In this document: piece after piece, positions 19,509 to 29,606 of the stretch | How the letters are laid out: each line of letters starts with the position of its first letter | How positions within the stretch are numbered: the first letter of the stretch is position 1 | Assembly: GCA_019925095.2 (NCBI GenBank) | Contig: CM034412.1 | Location: 682,001 to 746,000 of the forward strand | Reading direction: 5' to 3' | Source of the DNA: Dendrolimus kikuchii | Taxonomy: Eukaryota > Arthropoda > Insecta > Lepidoptera > Lasiocampidae | Length of the DNA stretch: 64,000 nt | Program-made: the position numbers and the translations under genes | Notes under the pieces: model-generated | The model's database searches: none | The model's input: the letters and a program-made list of their open reading frames with translations, nothing else | What the model was told of the DNA's origin: nothing

Positions 19509-19745
19509 GACGGCCTCTGTGGTTGAGCGGGCTAAGCCTTTGCCGGCCTACCTCACTGCAACGCAGAGGCTCCGGGTTCGATTCCTGGTATAGTAAATTT
19601 CGGAAAACGTCTTTTCTCCGTTATTTACTATGGTCTGGGTGTCTGGGATCGGCCCCAGGGTACATCAGTTGTATATTACCCATAACACAAGCGGAACTTG
19701 CTTAATTTGGCGATATACAATATGTGTGTTTTTTATTTTGTACAA
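19509..19745 (+). mobile_element. tRNA-headed SINE type 2
   Basis: TCTGTGGTTGAGCGGGCTAA is A-box-like and CCGGGTTCGATTCCTGG is a good B box. The body has TTTACTATGGTCTGGGTG and CGGCCCCAGGGTACATC, repeated at 50394-50945. Ends in a GT/T-rich tail. A short 60-codon frame over it is not meaningful. Confidence 0.75.
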
Positions 19746-20302
19746 CAATTTTTTATTTTGTACTATTAACATTGATGGTTCGTAGCTTTTAGGTCTATGA
19801 CTAAGGTTTTTGTGAACAGACATCTTTACCCTTTAGTTCAGATTCAATAAGCCCAAATATTGGTGACTAGTGATGAGCAGTACACATGTGAGGCAGTACA
19901 TTTGTCCCGTACAAAATACATTTGTCCTGATACGGCTCAAAATTTGAAATGTACCAATTTAAAATTTTTGTCGCGCTACTGCTCAAAAGTAAGAGGAAGG
20001 ACGGAACGAGGTTTATGCTACAACAGTACAATAACGCCTCTACAGATATTGATATGACAAAGAGGGACAACATAACAATGTATAGTACAACTGTTAGTAA
20101 AATGAGGTAATCGAGGTCGAGCACATCCGATTCTTAACGAACGTTTCCGAACTATTTTCGAACGGGACAAATGAGGGAATAACGCTCACCGCTTTACCAG
20201 CCTCATCGCTTGAAAAGTACTGCCGCGGTACAAACCATACAAATCTCCTCGCCTCATTTGTGGTGGTGCATTGTACTGGTTCTTAATTCTCCTTTATTTT
20301 TA
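19746..20302. other. No gene recognised
   Basis: Unrepeated sequence; TACATTTGTCC occurs twice in 30 bp (19898, 19919). No supported frame. Confidence 0.3.
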
Positions 20303-20528
20303 TTTTTTATTGCAGGAGTTCAGCAGACAGGCAGACGGCCCACTTGATGGAAAGCGGTTACCATCGCCTATGGACATTTACAATACCAAAGTTGCTACAA
20401 ATGCGCTACTGCTCTCTTAAGGGAGACTGGAACCTACTCACTAATGCCGGAACACAGCTCAAGGTTGTTATGGCCATATACTTTAGACCATTGGTAGCCA
20501 TCCAGTCGGGCACATTCCTTACCACCTG
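20303..20528 (-). mobile_element. Rep340, 5'-truncated, beside mariner relic
   Basis: ATTGCAGGAGTTCAGCAGAC to CCTTACCACCTGG, directly abutting the mariner coding fragment, which it may have split; the other half of the mariner was not found. Confidence 0.9.
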
Positions 20529-20672
20529 GGCTGGCTTTATGTCTTCTACCGAATGAAAACGGGTGCTACGAAAGGGCAATTTGAGGTTAGGATAAAGAAA
20601 GAAGTCGGCTGGAGCCATATCTGGTGAATAAGGTGGTTGCTCTGGTATCTTTTGTTTACGGTCAAAAATTCG
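20529..20672 (-). pseudogene. mariner transposase C-terminal fragment
   Basis: The minus strand reads KIPEQPPYSPDMAPADFFLY then NLKLPFRSTRFHSVEDIK. YSPDxAPxDFFLF is the signature around the third catalytic aspartate of mariner (DD34D) transposases, which excise and insert elements at TA sites. Only about 48 codons remain; the upstream sequence to about 20760 is degenerate. Non-functional. Confidence 0.85.
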
Positions 20673-20785
20673 TTCCTAATGATGGCCTTGTGCGTAGGCT
20701 ACTCAAAGAAAAGAGTCGACCTTAAACTTTGATCGACTTTGGCATGGATTTTTCGGTTTCGGTCCAGTTGAAAGGCGCTAATCTA

Positions 20786-21492
20786 TCTATAGATATAAAA
20801 GAATGACTAAACAGATATACAATGCAAAAGTGGATGGATGCAGAAGTCGTGGAAGGCCACGACACACCTTCCATGATCAAATTGATCGTGTACTAGCAGA
20901 AGGTGATGTCGAGAGCCTTAAGAACAGACGACCGTGCATGACAAGAGCTATGAATGTCAAAGAAGCAAGTGAGGTGTGTAAGAATAAGCTCGAATGGCGC
21001 TCTGTTGTCCGTGCCTACCCCTCAAGGGAACTGGGGTGAAGTTATGTATGTATGTATATATAAAAGAAAGTCGCGTTAGTTACACTATTTATAACTCAAC
21101 AACGGCTATACCGATTTTGCTGAAAATTGGTGAGGAGGTAGCTCAGAAGCAGGAGACGGACATAGGATACTTTTTACCCCGTTGGAACCGGTAAGTGGCG
21201 CTGAGATCGGGTTCTAGAATCCTCCTAATCACCTAGACCGATTTTGGTGATTTTGTTTTTGTGTGTTTGAGTGGGTTCCCGGATGGTTTAGATTCACAAT
21301 TAGAACCGGTACGTGGCGCTGAGATCGGGTTTTAGAATCCTCCTAATCACCTAGACCGATTTTGTTGATTTTATTTTTGTGTGTTTGAGTGGGTTCCCGG
21401 ATGGTTTATATTCGCAATTAGAACCGGTAGGTGGCGCTGAGATCGGGTGCTAGATTTTTATTTTTTCAGAGCAAGACAACGTCTGCCGCTAG
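20786..21492 (+). mobile_element. Helitron-like element (family D) with internal 118 bp tandem repeat
   Basis: Starts near TCTATCTATAGATATAAAAG and ends CAACGTCTGCCGCTAG before T. Interior units beginning AACCGGTA at 21186, 21304 and 21422 repeat every 118 bp. An RTE copy (20804-21057) is inserted 18 bp from the start. No Rep/helicase coding, so non-autonomous. Confidence 0.7.
20804..21057 (+). mobile_element. RTE-like LINE 3' end inside Helitron-D
   Basis: MTKQIYNAKVDGCRSRGRPR to SRELG-stop and ATGT tail. The 11 bp duplication ATATAAAAGAA (20793-20803 and 21058-21068) marks a clean insertion, so it is younger than the Helitron. Confidence 0.95.
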
Positions 21493-22029
21493 TAAATAAT
21501 AAACGAAGGCACTTTTTTGAAAAAATCGCCTACAACATGGAAACTCTGACAAACCACTTTGTAAGACTACAGTGAATTTTCTTCAATTTTTCAAAATGAC
21601 TATACAGAATGATCGTTACAATTCAGTCACGTGTATGTAAAGCCTGTTGTGTTGTTATGGGGGTCAGCCACCCCCCCACATGCTCGTAAGTGGGCGATAT
21701 AATTTATTACCCAAGGGTCGACTCATTATGATGTATGGGGTGGAATCAATCTTCCACCCTTCCAAGAATCCCTCAACCCTTTATTGTTTAAGGAAATGTA
21801 ATGGTGAAGATTGTTGTCAAGTAATTTTTCTGCCTGTTTATAAACTGAAAGCCGAGGAACTTGTATAAGAAGTGACACTAATAAAGAAAGATAGTAATAT
21901 ATAATACATTTTTTGAGTTTGTGTGTTGGTTTGTACCTGTTTACGATCTAAAATATTGTTACTACCGACAAAACTGGATTCACACCTGCATACCATAAAA
22001 GCACACTTTATCACCTTTCCGCATTTGGA
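21493..22029. other. No gene recognised
   Basis: The 73-codon frame at 21647-21868 is not recognised. ACCCAAGGGTCGACTCATTATGATG (21710-21734) loosely recalls the repeat at 15330 and 31985. Confidence 0.3.
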
Positions 22030-22370
22030 CTTCTTTTGTTTACTTTGTGTTTAAAATTTGTAATTACAAAAACAGCCCATTGTGTATTGTAATCTTTTAT
22101 GGCAGTCATTAGCCAGGTGTGTCGAACCGATTCTAAGAAATTCGGTCTACGCAGTCGAGCGATAACCAGCCGCGAGGTAAGACTTGTGTACGTTCGATAA
22201 TCTATTTAGTGACGGACTTTGCGCGTGTTATTCAACCGCGCATTACGTTTGGACTGACTGTGTTCAGTTATCTTTGTACCTGTGTTATACGTGTTTGTAT
22301 AGTTCTAATAAATTCTATAGTAATTCCAACGACATTTTAATTCGAGTCCTGCAACTCGTAACAATATTGA
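22030..22370 (+). repeat. LTR-like repeat (copy 2)
   Basis: Second copy of the 17365 repeat, with a diverged middle. Both end in GAGTCC-GCA-CT-GTAACAATAT. Confidence 0.5.
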
Positions 22371-22879
22371 TGTGATGTTTTCTACTTAATATGGCTGAAA
22401 TTAGATGTCACGGTTTTCGTGTCGTGAACTTTTTAGCTACCTACCCTCATGTTACGTGCCCACTGTTGGGCAATGGTACAATCCCGAATTTTACCACTTG
22501 TTACGTTTCCTTTGAAATATAATGAGAAATTCAACTGAAGTTTTTTTATAAAGAATATACGGAGATTTCATTCATCAGCGCCATCTATAATTAACGCGAA
22601 AGCAAGTCTAACGATTTTGATAGAAGTTGGTATATTTATAAGTTTGTACATATTAGACCAGTGGTGATCCCTTTGAAAATGGAAAAAAATAATAGTTTCA
22701 TGAAACCCATTGGAAAAGGAAGAGAATATAACAAAAATGAAAGGAAAAATAATTTACGGGCGATCTGAGGTCGGGAAATGAAGGGGGTGAGTTTTAAGGG
22801 TGAAAAACGGTTTATCTCGATTTCCGGCAAAACTACAAGTCCTATGGAAAAAAGTTAAATGGCAAAGTTGTGAGTAATA
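22371..22879. repeat. Unassigned; dispersed insect-type repeat at 22740-22880
   Basis: TGAAAAACGGTTTATCTCGA, TTTCCGGCAAAACTACAAG and AATAAAAAGATCT resemble a repeat I have seen in lepidopteran sequence. It continues as CTACAACATTTG at 23095, after the Rep340 insertion. Confidence 0.45.
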
Positions 22880-22888
22880 AAAAGATCT

Positions 22889-23085
22889 TGCAGATTGGAA
22901 GACTGGTCTAAAGTATGTCGCCACAACAACCTTGAGTTGTGTTCCGGCATTAGTGACCAGGTTCCAGTTTCCCTTAAGAGAGCAGCAGTGCATTTGTAGC
23001 AACTTTCGTGCTGCAAATGTCCATAGGCGATGGTAACCGCTTTCCACCAAATGGGCCGTCTGCCTGTCTGCTGATCTCAATAAAA
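22889..23085 (+). mobile_element. Rep340, 5'-truncated
   Basis: From GACTGGTCTAAAGTATGTCG to CTGATCTCAATAAAAAAAA. The 9 bp AAAAGATCT flanks it at 22880-22888 and 23086-23094; about 13 bp at the 5' junction are not from the element. Confidence 0.9.
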
Positions 23086-23180
23086 AAAAGATCTACAACA
23101 TTTGTAATTACGCTTTTTTCACATAACCTCAAAATGTATGTGAAAAATTCAAATCACCAAGTTTTTGGTTTTTTATTTAG

Positions 23181-23239
23181 CACATTGGTAGCTCGTTTGG
23201 TGTTACAAATGTCAATAGGCGATGGTAATCGCTTTCCAT
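23181..23239 (+). mobile_element. Rep340 internal scrap
   Basis: CACATTGGTAGCTC then TTTGGTGTTACAAATGTC and GGCGATGGTAATCGCTTTCC, without head or tail. Confidence 0.75.
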
Positions 23240-23559
23240 ATCATACCGGAATATTAACATAATTAATTAATTAATAAAAATATACTTTAGAATTTCAAAT
23301 CAAAAGGCTCTTGTTAGTTTATGTTTAAAATAGGTTCATGGTTACTATCAAACGAGTCTTGACTGACTAATGGTTAAAGCATGACTTGGAATTTCGAGTT
23401 AACTAGGCAGAACTCCGATGTTCATAGATAATCCGCTCAGCGCAAGTTAGAGAAAGGGGGGGGGGGGGAGGTTTGAACAACACAATGCAATGACTAAATG
23501 TTAAAATTGTGACATACTTTATATGATTCCTGTATGATGTCGAAATGTAACACGGACAA
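23240..23559. other. No gene recognised
   Basis: AT-rich with a G-run at 23457-23468. Confidence 0.3.
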
Positions 23560-23571
23560 AAATTAAAAGTA

Positions 23572-24333
23572 CATACATACATACATACATAACTTCACGC
23601 CAGTTCCTTTGCGGGGTAGGCACGAACAACAGAGTGCCATTTAGGCTTATTCTTACACACCTCACTTCCCTCTTTGACATTCATAACTCTTGTCATGCAA
23701 GCTCGTCTGTTCTTAAGGCTCTTGACATCACCTTCTGCTAGTACACGATCAATTTGATCATGGAAGGTGTGTCGTGGCCTTCCACGACTTCTGCATCCAT
23801 CCACTTTTGCATTGTATATCTGTTTAGTCATTCTTTCATCATGCATTCTTTCCACATGCCCGAACCACCGGAGCATTCCTTTCCTTACCTTCACCCCGAT
23901 ACTCTCTTTCAGACCAACTCTCTTTCTTACTTGGGTATTACGAACGCGGTCCGCGAGCGTCACTCCGCAGATTTTGCGCAGTGCTCGCATCTCGACCGCG
24001 TTTACTCTACTTTCATGCTCTTTCTTCCATACCCAACTCTCGCTTCCATACGCGAGCGTAGGTACCAGCACCGCGTTGTGTACGGCGAGCTGGGCCTTCT
24101 GGCTGAGGTTCTTAGCGCCTAGAAGTTTACCTAACGCTCCATTTAAACTATTCCCCAAATTCACTCTTCTTTCTATATCAGCGGTGTACCTTCCATCCCT
24201 GCTAAAAGCACATCCAAGATATACAAACTCATTCACTTGCTCCAGCATAACATCATCGACCATTATCCTTGTATTCGTTCTGGTTTCTTCTCTTTCAAAC
24301 ATCATAACCTTTGTTTTCTTCGCATTCAAATGT
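23572..24333 (-). mobile_element. RTE-like LINE, longest copy (762 bp)
   Basis: The perfect 12 bp duplication AAATTAAAAGTA at 23560-23571 and 24334-24345 fixes both ends. Tail (ATGT)n at the low-coordinate side. The coding frame is open from the truncation point to the stop and is described separately. Confidence 0.96.
23595..24333 (-). pseudogene. RTE-like reverse transcriptase C-terminal region
   Basis: About 245 codons remain. The order is NAKKTKVMMFEREET, VMLEQVNEFVYLGCAFSRDG, RYTADIERRVNLGNSLNGAL, PTLAYGSESWVWKKEHESRV, then LRWFGHVERMHDERMTKQIY and GRPRHTFHDQIDRVLAEGD. This is the region downstream of the reverse-transcriptase catalytic box in insect non-LTR elements; endonuclease and YADD are not included. 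No stop or frameshift is seen, implying recent insertion from an active source elsewhere. The methionine beyond 24333 belongs to host sequence, so the predicted N-terminus is artificial. Confidence 0.9.
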
Positions 24334-24345
24334 AAATTAAAAGTA

Positions 24346-24835
24346 AAACTAATATTTTGAATTCTTAAAATTTTCATTGAAATCTGTTACTCACATAGAC
24401 GTGTAGCAGCGAGAGGTAGGTTAAATGATACTTCAGATGGCAGAGAGTAGTTCCACTGCCGAGTGCTGACGTGGACTGAAGTGACCTCATTTATTTTAGA
24501 AACGGTAACATTATGTACAAATATTAACAAGTCGTACAGCTAGCACAATACATAGCACGATGTGTGAGCGGGACGGATGACGTGCGAGCGAGACAGAGCA
24601 ACTGTTATGGGCGCTCCCGTGTTGCGCTAGCCAGTTCTCCGTTGTCCGCTGCGATGACTGGATGTATACTGCTCCCTTACATGCATTTAGCGGTCAAAAT
24701 TTCAAAAAGACATACACTGGTAAAATCAAGAGCTTAAGAATACTTTCACTCAAAATTGATATCGAATTCATTTTTATTATACAAGATAAATATAATTAAC
24801 TTCAAAATAAATACACTTTTATAAAAAAAAAAATA
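24346..24835. other. No gene recognised
   Basis: 24390-24680 is moderately GC-rich and unrepeated, with ACGTGCGAGCGAGACAGAGC. No supported frame. Confidence 0.3.
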
Positions 24836-25099
24836 AGAATGACTAAACAGAGATACAATGCAAAAGTGGATGGATGCAGAAGTCGTGGAAGGCCACGACA
24901 CACCTTCCATGATCAAATTGATCGTGTAGCTGAAGGTGATGTCAGGAGCCTTAAGAACAGACGAGCGTGCATGACAAGAGTTATGAATGTCAAAGAAGCA
25001 AGTGAGGTGTGTAAGAATAAGCCTAAATGGCGCTCTGTTGTTCGTGCCTACACCGCAAGGGAACTGGCGTGAAGTTATGTATGTATGTATGTATGTACA
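24836..25099 (+). mobile_element. RTE-like LINE 3' end
   Basis: MTKQRYNAKVDGCRSRGRPR, a 3-nt in-frame loss in DRVAEGD, to AYTARELA and the ATGT tail. No convincing duplication; 5' end lies in poly(A)-like sequence. Confidence 0.92.
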
Positions 25100-25304
25100 A
25101 GAAGTATATGTATGGATTATTTTCTGTTCAACGTTTTTTATGGTTTCGTAGCCAAATAACAAAAACAGCATACGTAGCAATTTTAAACGCGGGAATCGGA
25201 AACGCATTTGGCCGATTTCCATAAATGGAAGACGAGATTTTTTATTCAAACATACTGTTAGTAACAATACTATGGTGGGACTAGAGTATTATTTTTATAT
25301 TGTA

Positions 25305-25505
25305 CTAGCGGTCTGGCGCGGTTTCACCCACGCTCTGTCTCGCTCCAGTGGTATATAGCGTTATGTTATATAGCCTATGACACTCCCTGTTAACGTAGCT
25401 TCCTAACAGTAAAAGAATTTTTAAAATCGGTTTAGTAGATCCACAGATTACCCCCTACAACGTCACAAACTCATAAACTTTACCTCTTTATAATATTAGT
25501 ATAGA
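25305..25505 (-). mobile_element. Helitron-C (non-autonomous)
   Basis: On the minus strand it starts TCTATACTAATATTATAAAG and ends CGCCAGACCGCTAG before T. Related to 58554-58831. Confidence 0.7.
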
Positions 25506-25564
25506 TATATTCTAGTATATAGTATCGTCTATCTAGTATATATATCTATCTCTATATAGTATTC

Positions 25565-25632
25565 TTTAAGTGAGTTTTATTTATTGTAATATAATTATAT
25601 AATTATATTACAATAAATAAAACTCACTTAAA
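25565..25632. repeat. Perfect 68 bp palindrome, no spacer
   Basis: Each 34 bp arm, starting TTTAAGTGAGTTTTATTTAT, is the exact reverse complement of the other with no loop; the symmetry breaks at 25564/25633. Very AT-rich centre. Confidence 0.97.
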
Positions 25633-25730
25633 TAAATTTATACCTAATTTTGAAGTTAGTATATTTTTAAAATAGAATATGTTGTAATTATAATTAATTA
25701 ATATGTAATTTTTAATGCATGTAGAAATAT

Positions 25731-26180
25731 AATAAAACTACGTTTGATTTTGGTTTTCCCGACGTTTCGGCCACTTTTCAGTGGGCGTGATCACGGAAGG
25801 CAAAGATGTCAAGTGTCAACGAGTATTGTTAAAGTTTTATTTAGCCTACCGCCAACTTGTTAATTTTAATTATTTAGTTTTAATTAACACCTTCCATGAT
25901 CAAATTGATCGTGTACTAGCAGAAGGTGATGTCAAGAGCCTTAAGAACAGACGAGCGTGCATGACAAGTGTTATGAATGTCAAAGAAGCAAGTGAGGTGT
26001 GTAAGAATAAGCCTGAATGGCGCTCAGTTGTTCGTGCCTAGCCCGCAAGGGAAGTTATGTATGTATGTAGTTTTAATTTTGTTTATGGTTATTATTTACT
26101 CTATGGAAGCCTAATCTAATTTACTACCGCTTCGCAAATAAAATTACCGCGCTTAAAACCGTTAAAACGTAGTTTTATTA
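25731..26180. mobile_element. TIR element related to 63800-64000
   Basis: Perfect 15 bp inverted ends AATAAAACTACGTTT. The interior has CCGACGTTTCGGCCACTT, a CGTGATCACG palindrome and AAGTGTCAACGAGTATTG, all shared with the right edge of the window. The inverted ends suggest a MITE; the CGACGTTTCGGCC motif recalls Penelope-like elements. Superfamily unresolved. An RTE copy is inserted inside. Confidence 0.65.
25887..26067 (+). mobile_element. RTE-like LINE 3' end inside TIR element
   Basis: CACCTTCCATGATCAAATTG to a slightly shortened end (GCAAGGGAAGTTATG lacks CTGGCGT). The 11 bp duplication TAGTTTTAATT is at 25876-25886 and 26068-26078. The uninterrupted site is visible at 63976-63986. Confidence 0.95.
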
Positions 26181-26360
26181 TGTATACAAGTCGTGAAAAC
26201 TTAAGAAAATATTACATGTAGAAAGATGTTTAAAATTGTCACAATTCTGTCCTTACCAAGTCGTGCCAAATTAACTTTACAATATTACTATGCAATAATA
26301 ACTCAAGATATTTAATAACGTTATAAATAAGAAATTAACAATATAAATAGTGAACCCTTT

Positions 26361-26592
26361 GCCAGGTGATAGGGCATTTGCCCGACTGGATGGCTACCAC
26401 CCCTGGTCTAATGTCGCCATAACAACCTTGAGTTGTGTTCCAGCATTAGTGACAAGGTTCCAGTCTCCCTTAAGAGAGCAGCAGCGCATTTGTAGCAACT
26501 TTGCTGTTGCAAATGTCCATAGGCGATAGTAACTGCTTTCCATCGAGTGGGCCCTCTGCCTGTCCGCTGATCTCCTGCAATTAAAAAAAAAA
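26361..26592 (+). mobile_element. Rep340, 5'-truncated
   Basis: GCCAGGTGATAGGGCATTTG to CTCCTGCAATTAAAAAAAAA. Confidence 0.9.
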
Positions 26593-26902
26593 CCCGCAGG
26601 GGGGTTTTGTGGGGAAGCCTTAGGTGAGTAGCGACACCTCGGCCCCCACCTCCGTGCTTGCCTTAGCCAGCCGGCAAGGAGTGGAGGTCGCTAGAGCTTA
26701 GGCTCAAGCTCCAGGGGTGGATTGATAAATGGCATCACGTCAGAAGTAGCTTCGGTTAACTTGCAGCCCACCTCTGGCACCCCTTAGCCACTCGCCAATC
26801 TTGGCCTTTTTAGGGACCCAAGCAGTGAGTGGCGAGTCATCGTCTGCCCATTTTTTCCGTGTTCCTTGAACATTGCGACGGGCTGACGCCATAGTCCCCA
26901 TA
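26593..26902. other. GC-rich block between two Rep340 copies
   Basis: Unlike its AT-rich surroundings and bounded by Rep340 on each side. On the minus strand about 50 codons are open from 26888 to 26736 and include KKWADDDSPLTAWVPKKAK, ending in a stop. I do not recognise it. The composition suggests the 3' end of an R1-like LINE or another GC-rich retroelement. Confidence 0.4.
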
Positions 26903-27216
26903 GTCCGTGCAGGAACGGAGAAAGAATATAATTTCCTGCGTTGGGGCGGCCTGTCGTAAGAGGCGACTTAACAACCCACAGCCAGGTGGTAGGGCATTTG
27001 TCCGACTGGATGACTACCACCCCTGGTCTAAAGTATGTCGCCATAACAACTTTGAGTAGCGTTCCGGCGTTAGTGACCAGGTTCCAGTCTCCCTTAAGAG
27101 AGCAGCAGCGCATTTGTGGAACTTTTGGTGTTCCAGTTGTCCATAGGCGATGGTAACCGCTTTCCATCAAGTGGGCCGTCTGCCTGTCTGCTGATGCAAT
27201 AAAAAATAATAAAAAA
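26903..27216 (+). mobile_element. Rep340, full length
   Basis: TCCGTGCAGGAACGGAGAAA to GATGCAATAAAAAATAATA. AGTCCCC at 26893-26899 and 27217-27223 is a possible 7 bp duplication. Confidence 0.93.
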
Positions 27217-27223
27217 AGTCCCC

Positions 27224-27673
27224 GATCTGTAACTCCACTATCATTTCACCCCAATAGCCCGGTACCTTTTGTTCTTATTCCCTACAATAGTCCTACACTT
27301 GCCGGGGCTTTTCCTTACGTGCATTTTTATATGGTGTAGATAGTGACAAACGCCGGTCAGTGTCACGCCACATTTACATTAATTTTGTCAAGGGGCCTCT
27401 ACGTGTTGGCCTTCGGTCAGTCCAAACTCCGGACCATTTCTATGGCCCGTGGTTTGCAGAGACATTTTGAAATAGTAATAATAACAAAATACCATTTAAG
27501 ATTAACAGGTTTCAATCACCTAAAATAACTACAAATTTATCATTCGATTCAATCGAATCAGGGCCAAACCCGCTTCATTTGAATATCGGGTCATGTGAGC
27601 AATGTCCGATATCAGTCAGCTGTCAGGACTGACACACGGACAAACCGGACTAACCGGATATTTGCATTTTATT
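27224..27673. other. No gene recognised
   Basis: GC-richer at 27235-27450. No recognisable frame. Confidence 0.3.
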
Positions 27674-28134
27674 TACAATGCGGTGCTGGTACCTACGCTC
27701 ACGTATGGAAGCGAGAGTTGGGTATGGAAGAGAGAGCATGAAAGTAGAGTAAACGCGGTCGAGATGCGAGCACTGTGCAAAATCTGCGCAGTGACCCTAA
27801 GAGAGAGAGTTGGTCTGAAAGAGACTGTCGGGGTGAAGGTAAGGAAAGGAATGCTCCGGAGGTTCGGGCATGTGGAAAGAATGACTAAACAGATATACAA
27901 TGCAAAAGTGGATGGATGCAGAAGTCGTGGAAGGCCACGACACACCTTCCATGATCAAATTGATCGTGTACTAGCGGAGGGTGATGTCAGGAGCCTTAAC
28001 AACAGACGAGTGTGCATGACAAGAGTTATGAATGTCAAAGAAGCAAGTGAGGTGTGTAAGAATGGGCCTAAATGGCGCTCTGTTGTTCGTGCCTACCCCG
28101 CAAGGGAACTGGCGTGAAGTTATGTATGTATGTG
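27674..28134 (+). mobile_element. RTE-like LINE 3' end (461 bp, two in-frame deletions)
   Basis: Open from NAVLVPTLTYGSESWVWKRE to AYPARELA. Lacks about 10 codons (TLADRVRNTEVR region) and the 5-codon HDERM segment; both losses keep frame. Carries the CKNGPKW variant. Pseudogene fragment, same subfamily as 2855 and 52623. Confidence 0.93.
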
Positions 28135-28183
28135 TATCGCTTGTTTGGACGAACAGGATACTATTTCATAAAAACGATTTTTA

Positions 28184-28310
28184 TATACATACATAATCAC
28201 GCCTACGTCTCATAACGGTAGGCAGAGATCTTGACATACATCTTTTGCTTCATCTAATTTCATTAATCTCTTTATACATACACGTTTATTATAGTTGCTT
28301 TTTAGCTGAC
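28184..28310 (-). mobile_element. Second RTE-like family, short 3' end
   Basis: ATGT-type tail then ATCACGCCTACGTCTCATAA; the minus strand resembles KRxCxKRLMxxDEAKxVCQDL, a sister family to the abundant one (also at 43305-43432). Confidence 0.6.
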
Positions 28311-28727
28311 CAATTTTCAAAATTTCTAAACGTCTGCGATTTGGTCGTGTTGTGTTAATTGCTCGTGGTGTTTATATTGTTGTTTTGTTGCCAACAAGTC
28401 CAGAGCCAGATTATACAACAAACGAAGCTAATAAAGTAGGAAAATGCATTATAACTAAGTATATAGTCATACACAAAACTCTAATGAATATTGACGTATA
28501 ATTTATGACAAAACTAGCTAAGGTCGTGGCCTGTCACAGATGCTGAAAGCAGCGTCTAGCGTCAGTCGACGTTGGACGCCGCTTTCGGCGTCGGGTTATT
28601 GTTTTACCGATCGTCACGTTAATAAGGATAGCAGTAACTTTGGTTACCGCATTAGGAGTAGCCCGGATCGCGGGGAACCGACATGGTATTATCTAAATAT
28701 AACATTATAAATTTTGGCCTGAGTGTG
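28311..28727. other. No gene recognised
   Basis: Includes a GC-rich dyad around 28545-28595 (GACGTTGGACGCCGC, GGCGTCGGG). No supported frame. Confidence 0.3.
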
Positions 28728-28812
28728 TGTAGTCGCGTATTTGTGAGTGAGTGTGAGCAGGTGTTTATGAGTCTTTGAGTGTTTGTGAGTGAGTGTGTTT
28801 GAGTGTGGTAAA
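28728..28812. repeat. Degenerate GTGAGTGAGTGT minisatellite
   Basis: Irregular GTGAGT/GTTTGAGTGT units; a second patch is at 29108-29190. Confidence 0.7.
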
Positions 28813-29107
28813 GATTTCAATTAATACAGTTGTGTGATATGTAAGGGCAAGGAAGGAAAAGGAACTTACCCGACCTTTGATCCTCGCACCTGGACCCCGG
28901 ACAGTTTTGATATTTTGAAATAATTTCGGGCTTAATTTGCACGTACGTGTCCGTTGTGAGAGGTTTTGTTGACAGCTATGACGTTTTACATTCGACCGCA
29001 TATACTATTGCGTATTGTATTTTTTTTGCTAAATTTATAGAAAGGCAATGATTTAAATGGAGAAAAGGAATCAAGTTAATTATAGGTCGACACAGAGTAT
29101 TAGTGCA

Positions 29108-29190
29108 TCTTGAGTGAGCGTTTATGAGTGAGTGTAAGTATTTGTGAGCGAGTGTGTTTGTGCATTTGTGAGTGAGCGTGTATGAGTGAT
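29108..29190. repeat. Degenerate GTGAGTGAGCGT minisatellite
   Basis: Units such as GAGTGAGCGTTTATGAGTGA; related to 28728-28812. Confidence 0.7.
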
Positions 29191-29595
29191 TTATCGTGTA
29201 TAATATGTGTGGGTTTAATATTTAATTGACTTTTAAAAACTCAGTTTCACCGTAATTTAGTGTAAGATGCTAAAATGTAAATTTTCTTTTACACTAGAAC
29301 ACGGAGACCTTTACATTATACTTTCAAATTACGTTACTGTACAGGATGTACAGGATGGAAAATTGCTAATACAACAAGATAGTAAGAGAAACTGGTTGCT
29401 AATTAATAATAATGAACGTTTTGTAAAGGCTTTTTCGTTAAAGGCGAATCCTATGTCGGAAATCAGTTAATAAGTTAAGTACACTTCTCACCATTACTGT
29501 CAATAAATTAACTAAGTGGCCGAGCCAAAGATAAATAGGGGACCGCTGTCTGGCCCAAGTTACGAGCGGGCGAGACGACAGATTGTTTGCTATTC
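29191..29595. other. Unassigned; 67-codon open frame
   Basis: The frame 29267-29470 (MLKCKFSFTLEHGDLYIILS...) is the only non-repeat frame here. No domain, homologue or start context supports it as a gene. Confidence 0.25.
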
Positions 29596-29606
29596 TTCCA
29601 AAAGTA

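Noticed and set aside
19509..19600. Possible tRNA genes at the SINE heads (also 11572, 32105, 40850, 50394, 59932)
   Set aside because: A- and B-box-like sequences are present, but the acceptor and anticodon arms do not close and each is followed by a repeated SINE body.
23754..24360. Plus-strand frames of 122 and 197 codons (and similar WPSTTSASIHFCIVYLFSHS frames at many places)
   Set aside because: They are the antisense of the RTE-like reverse transcriptase end and recur wherever it does.
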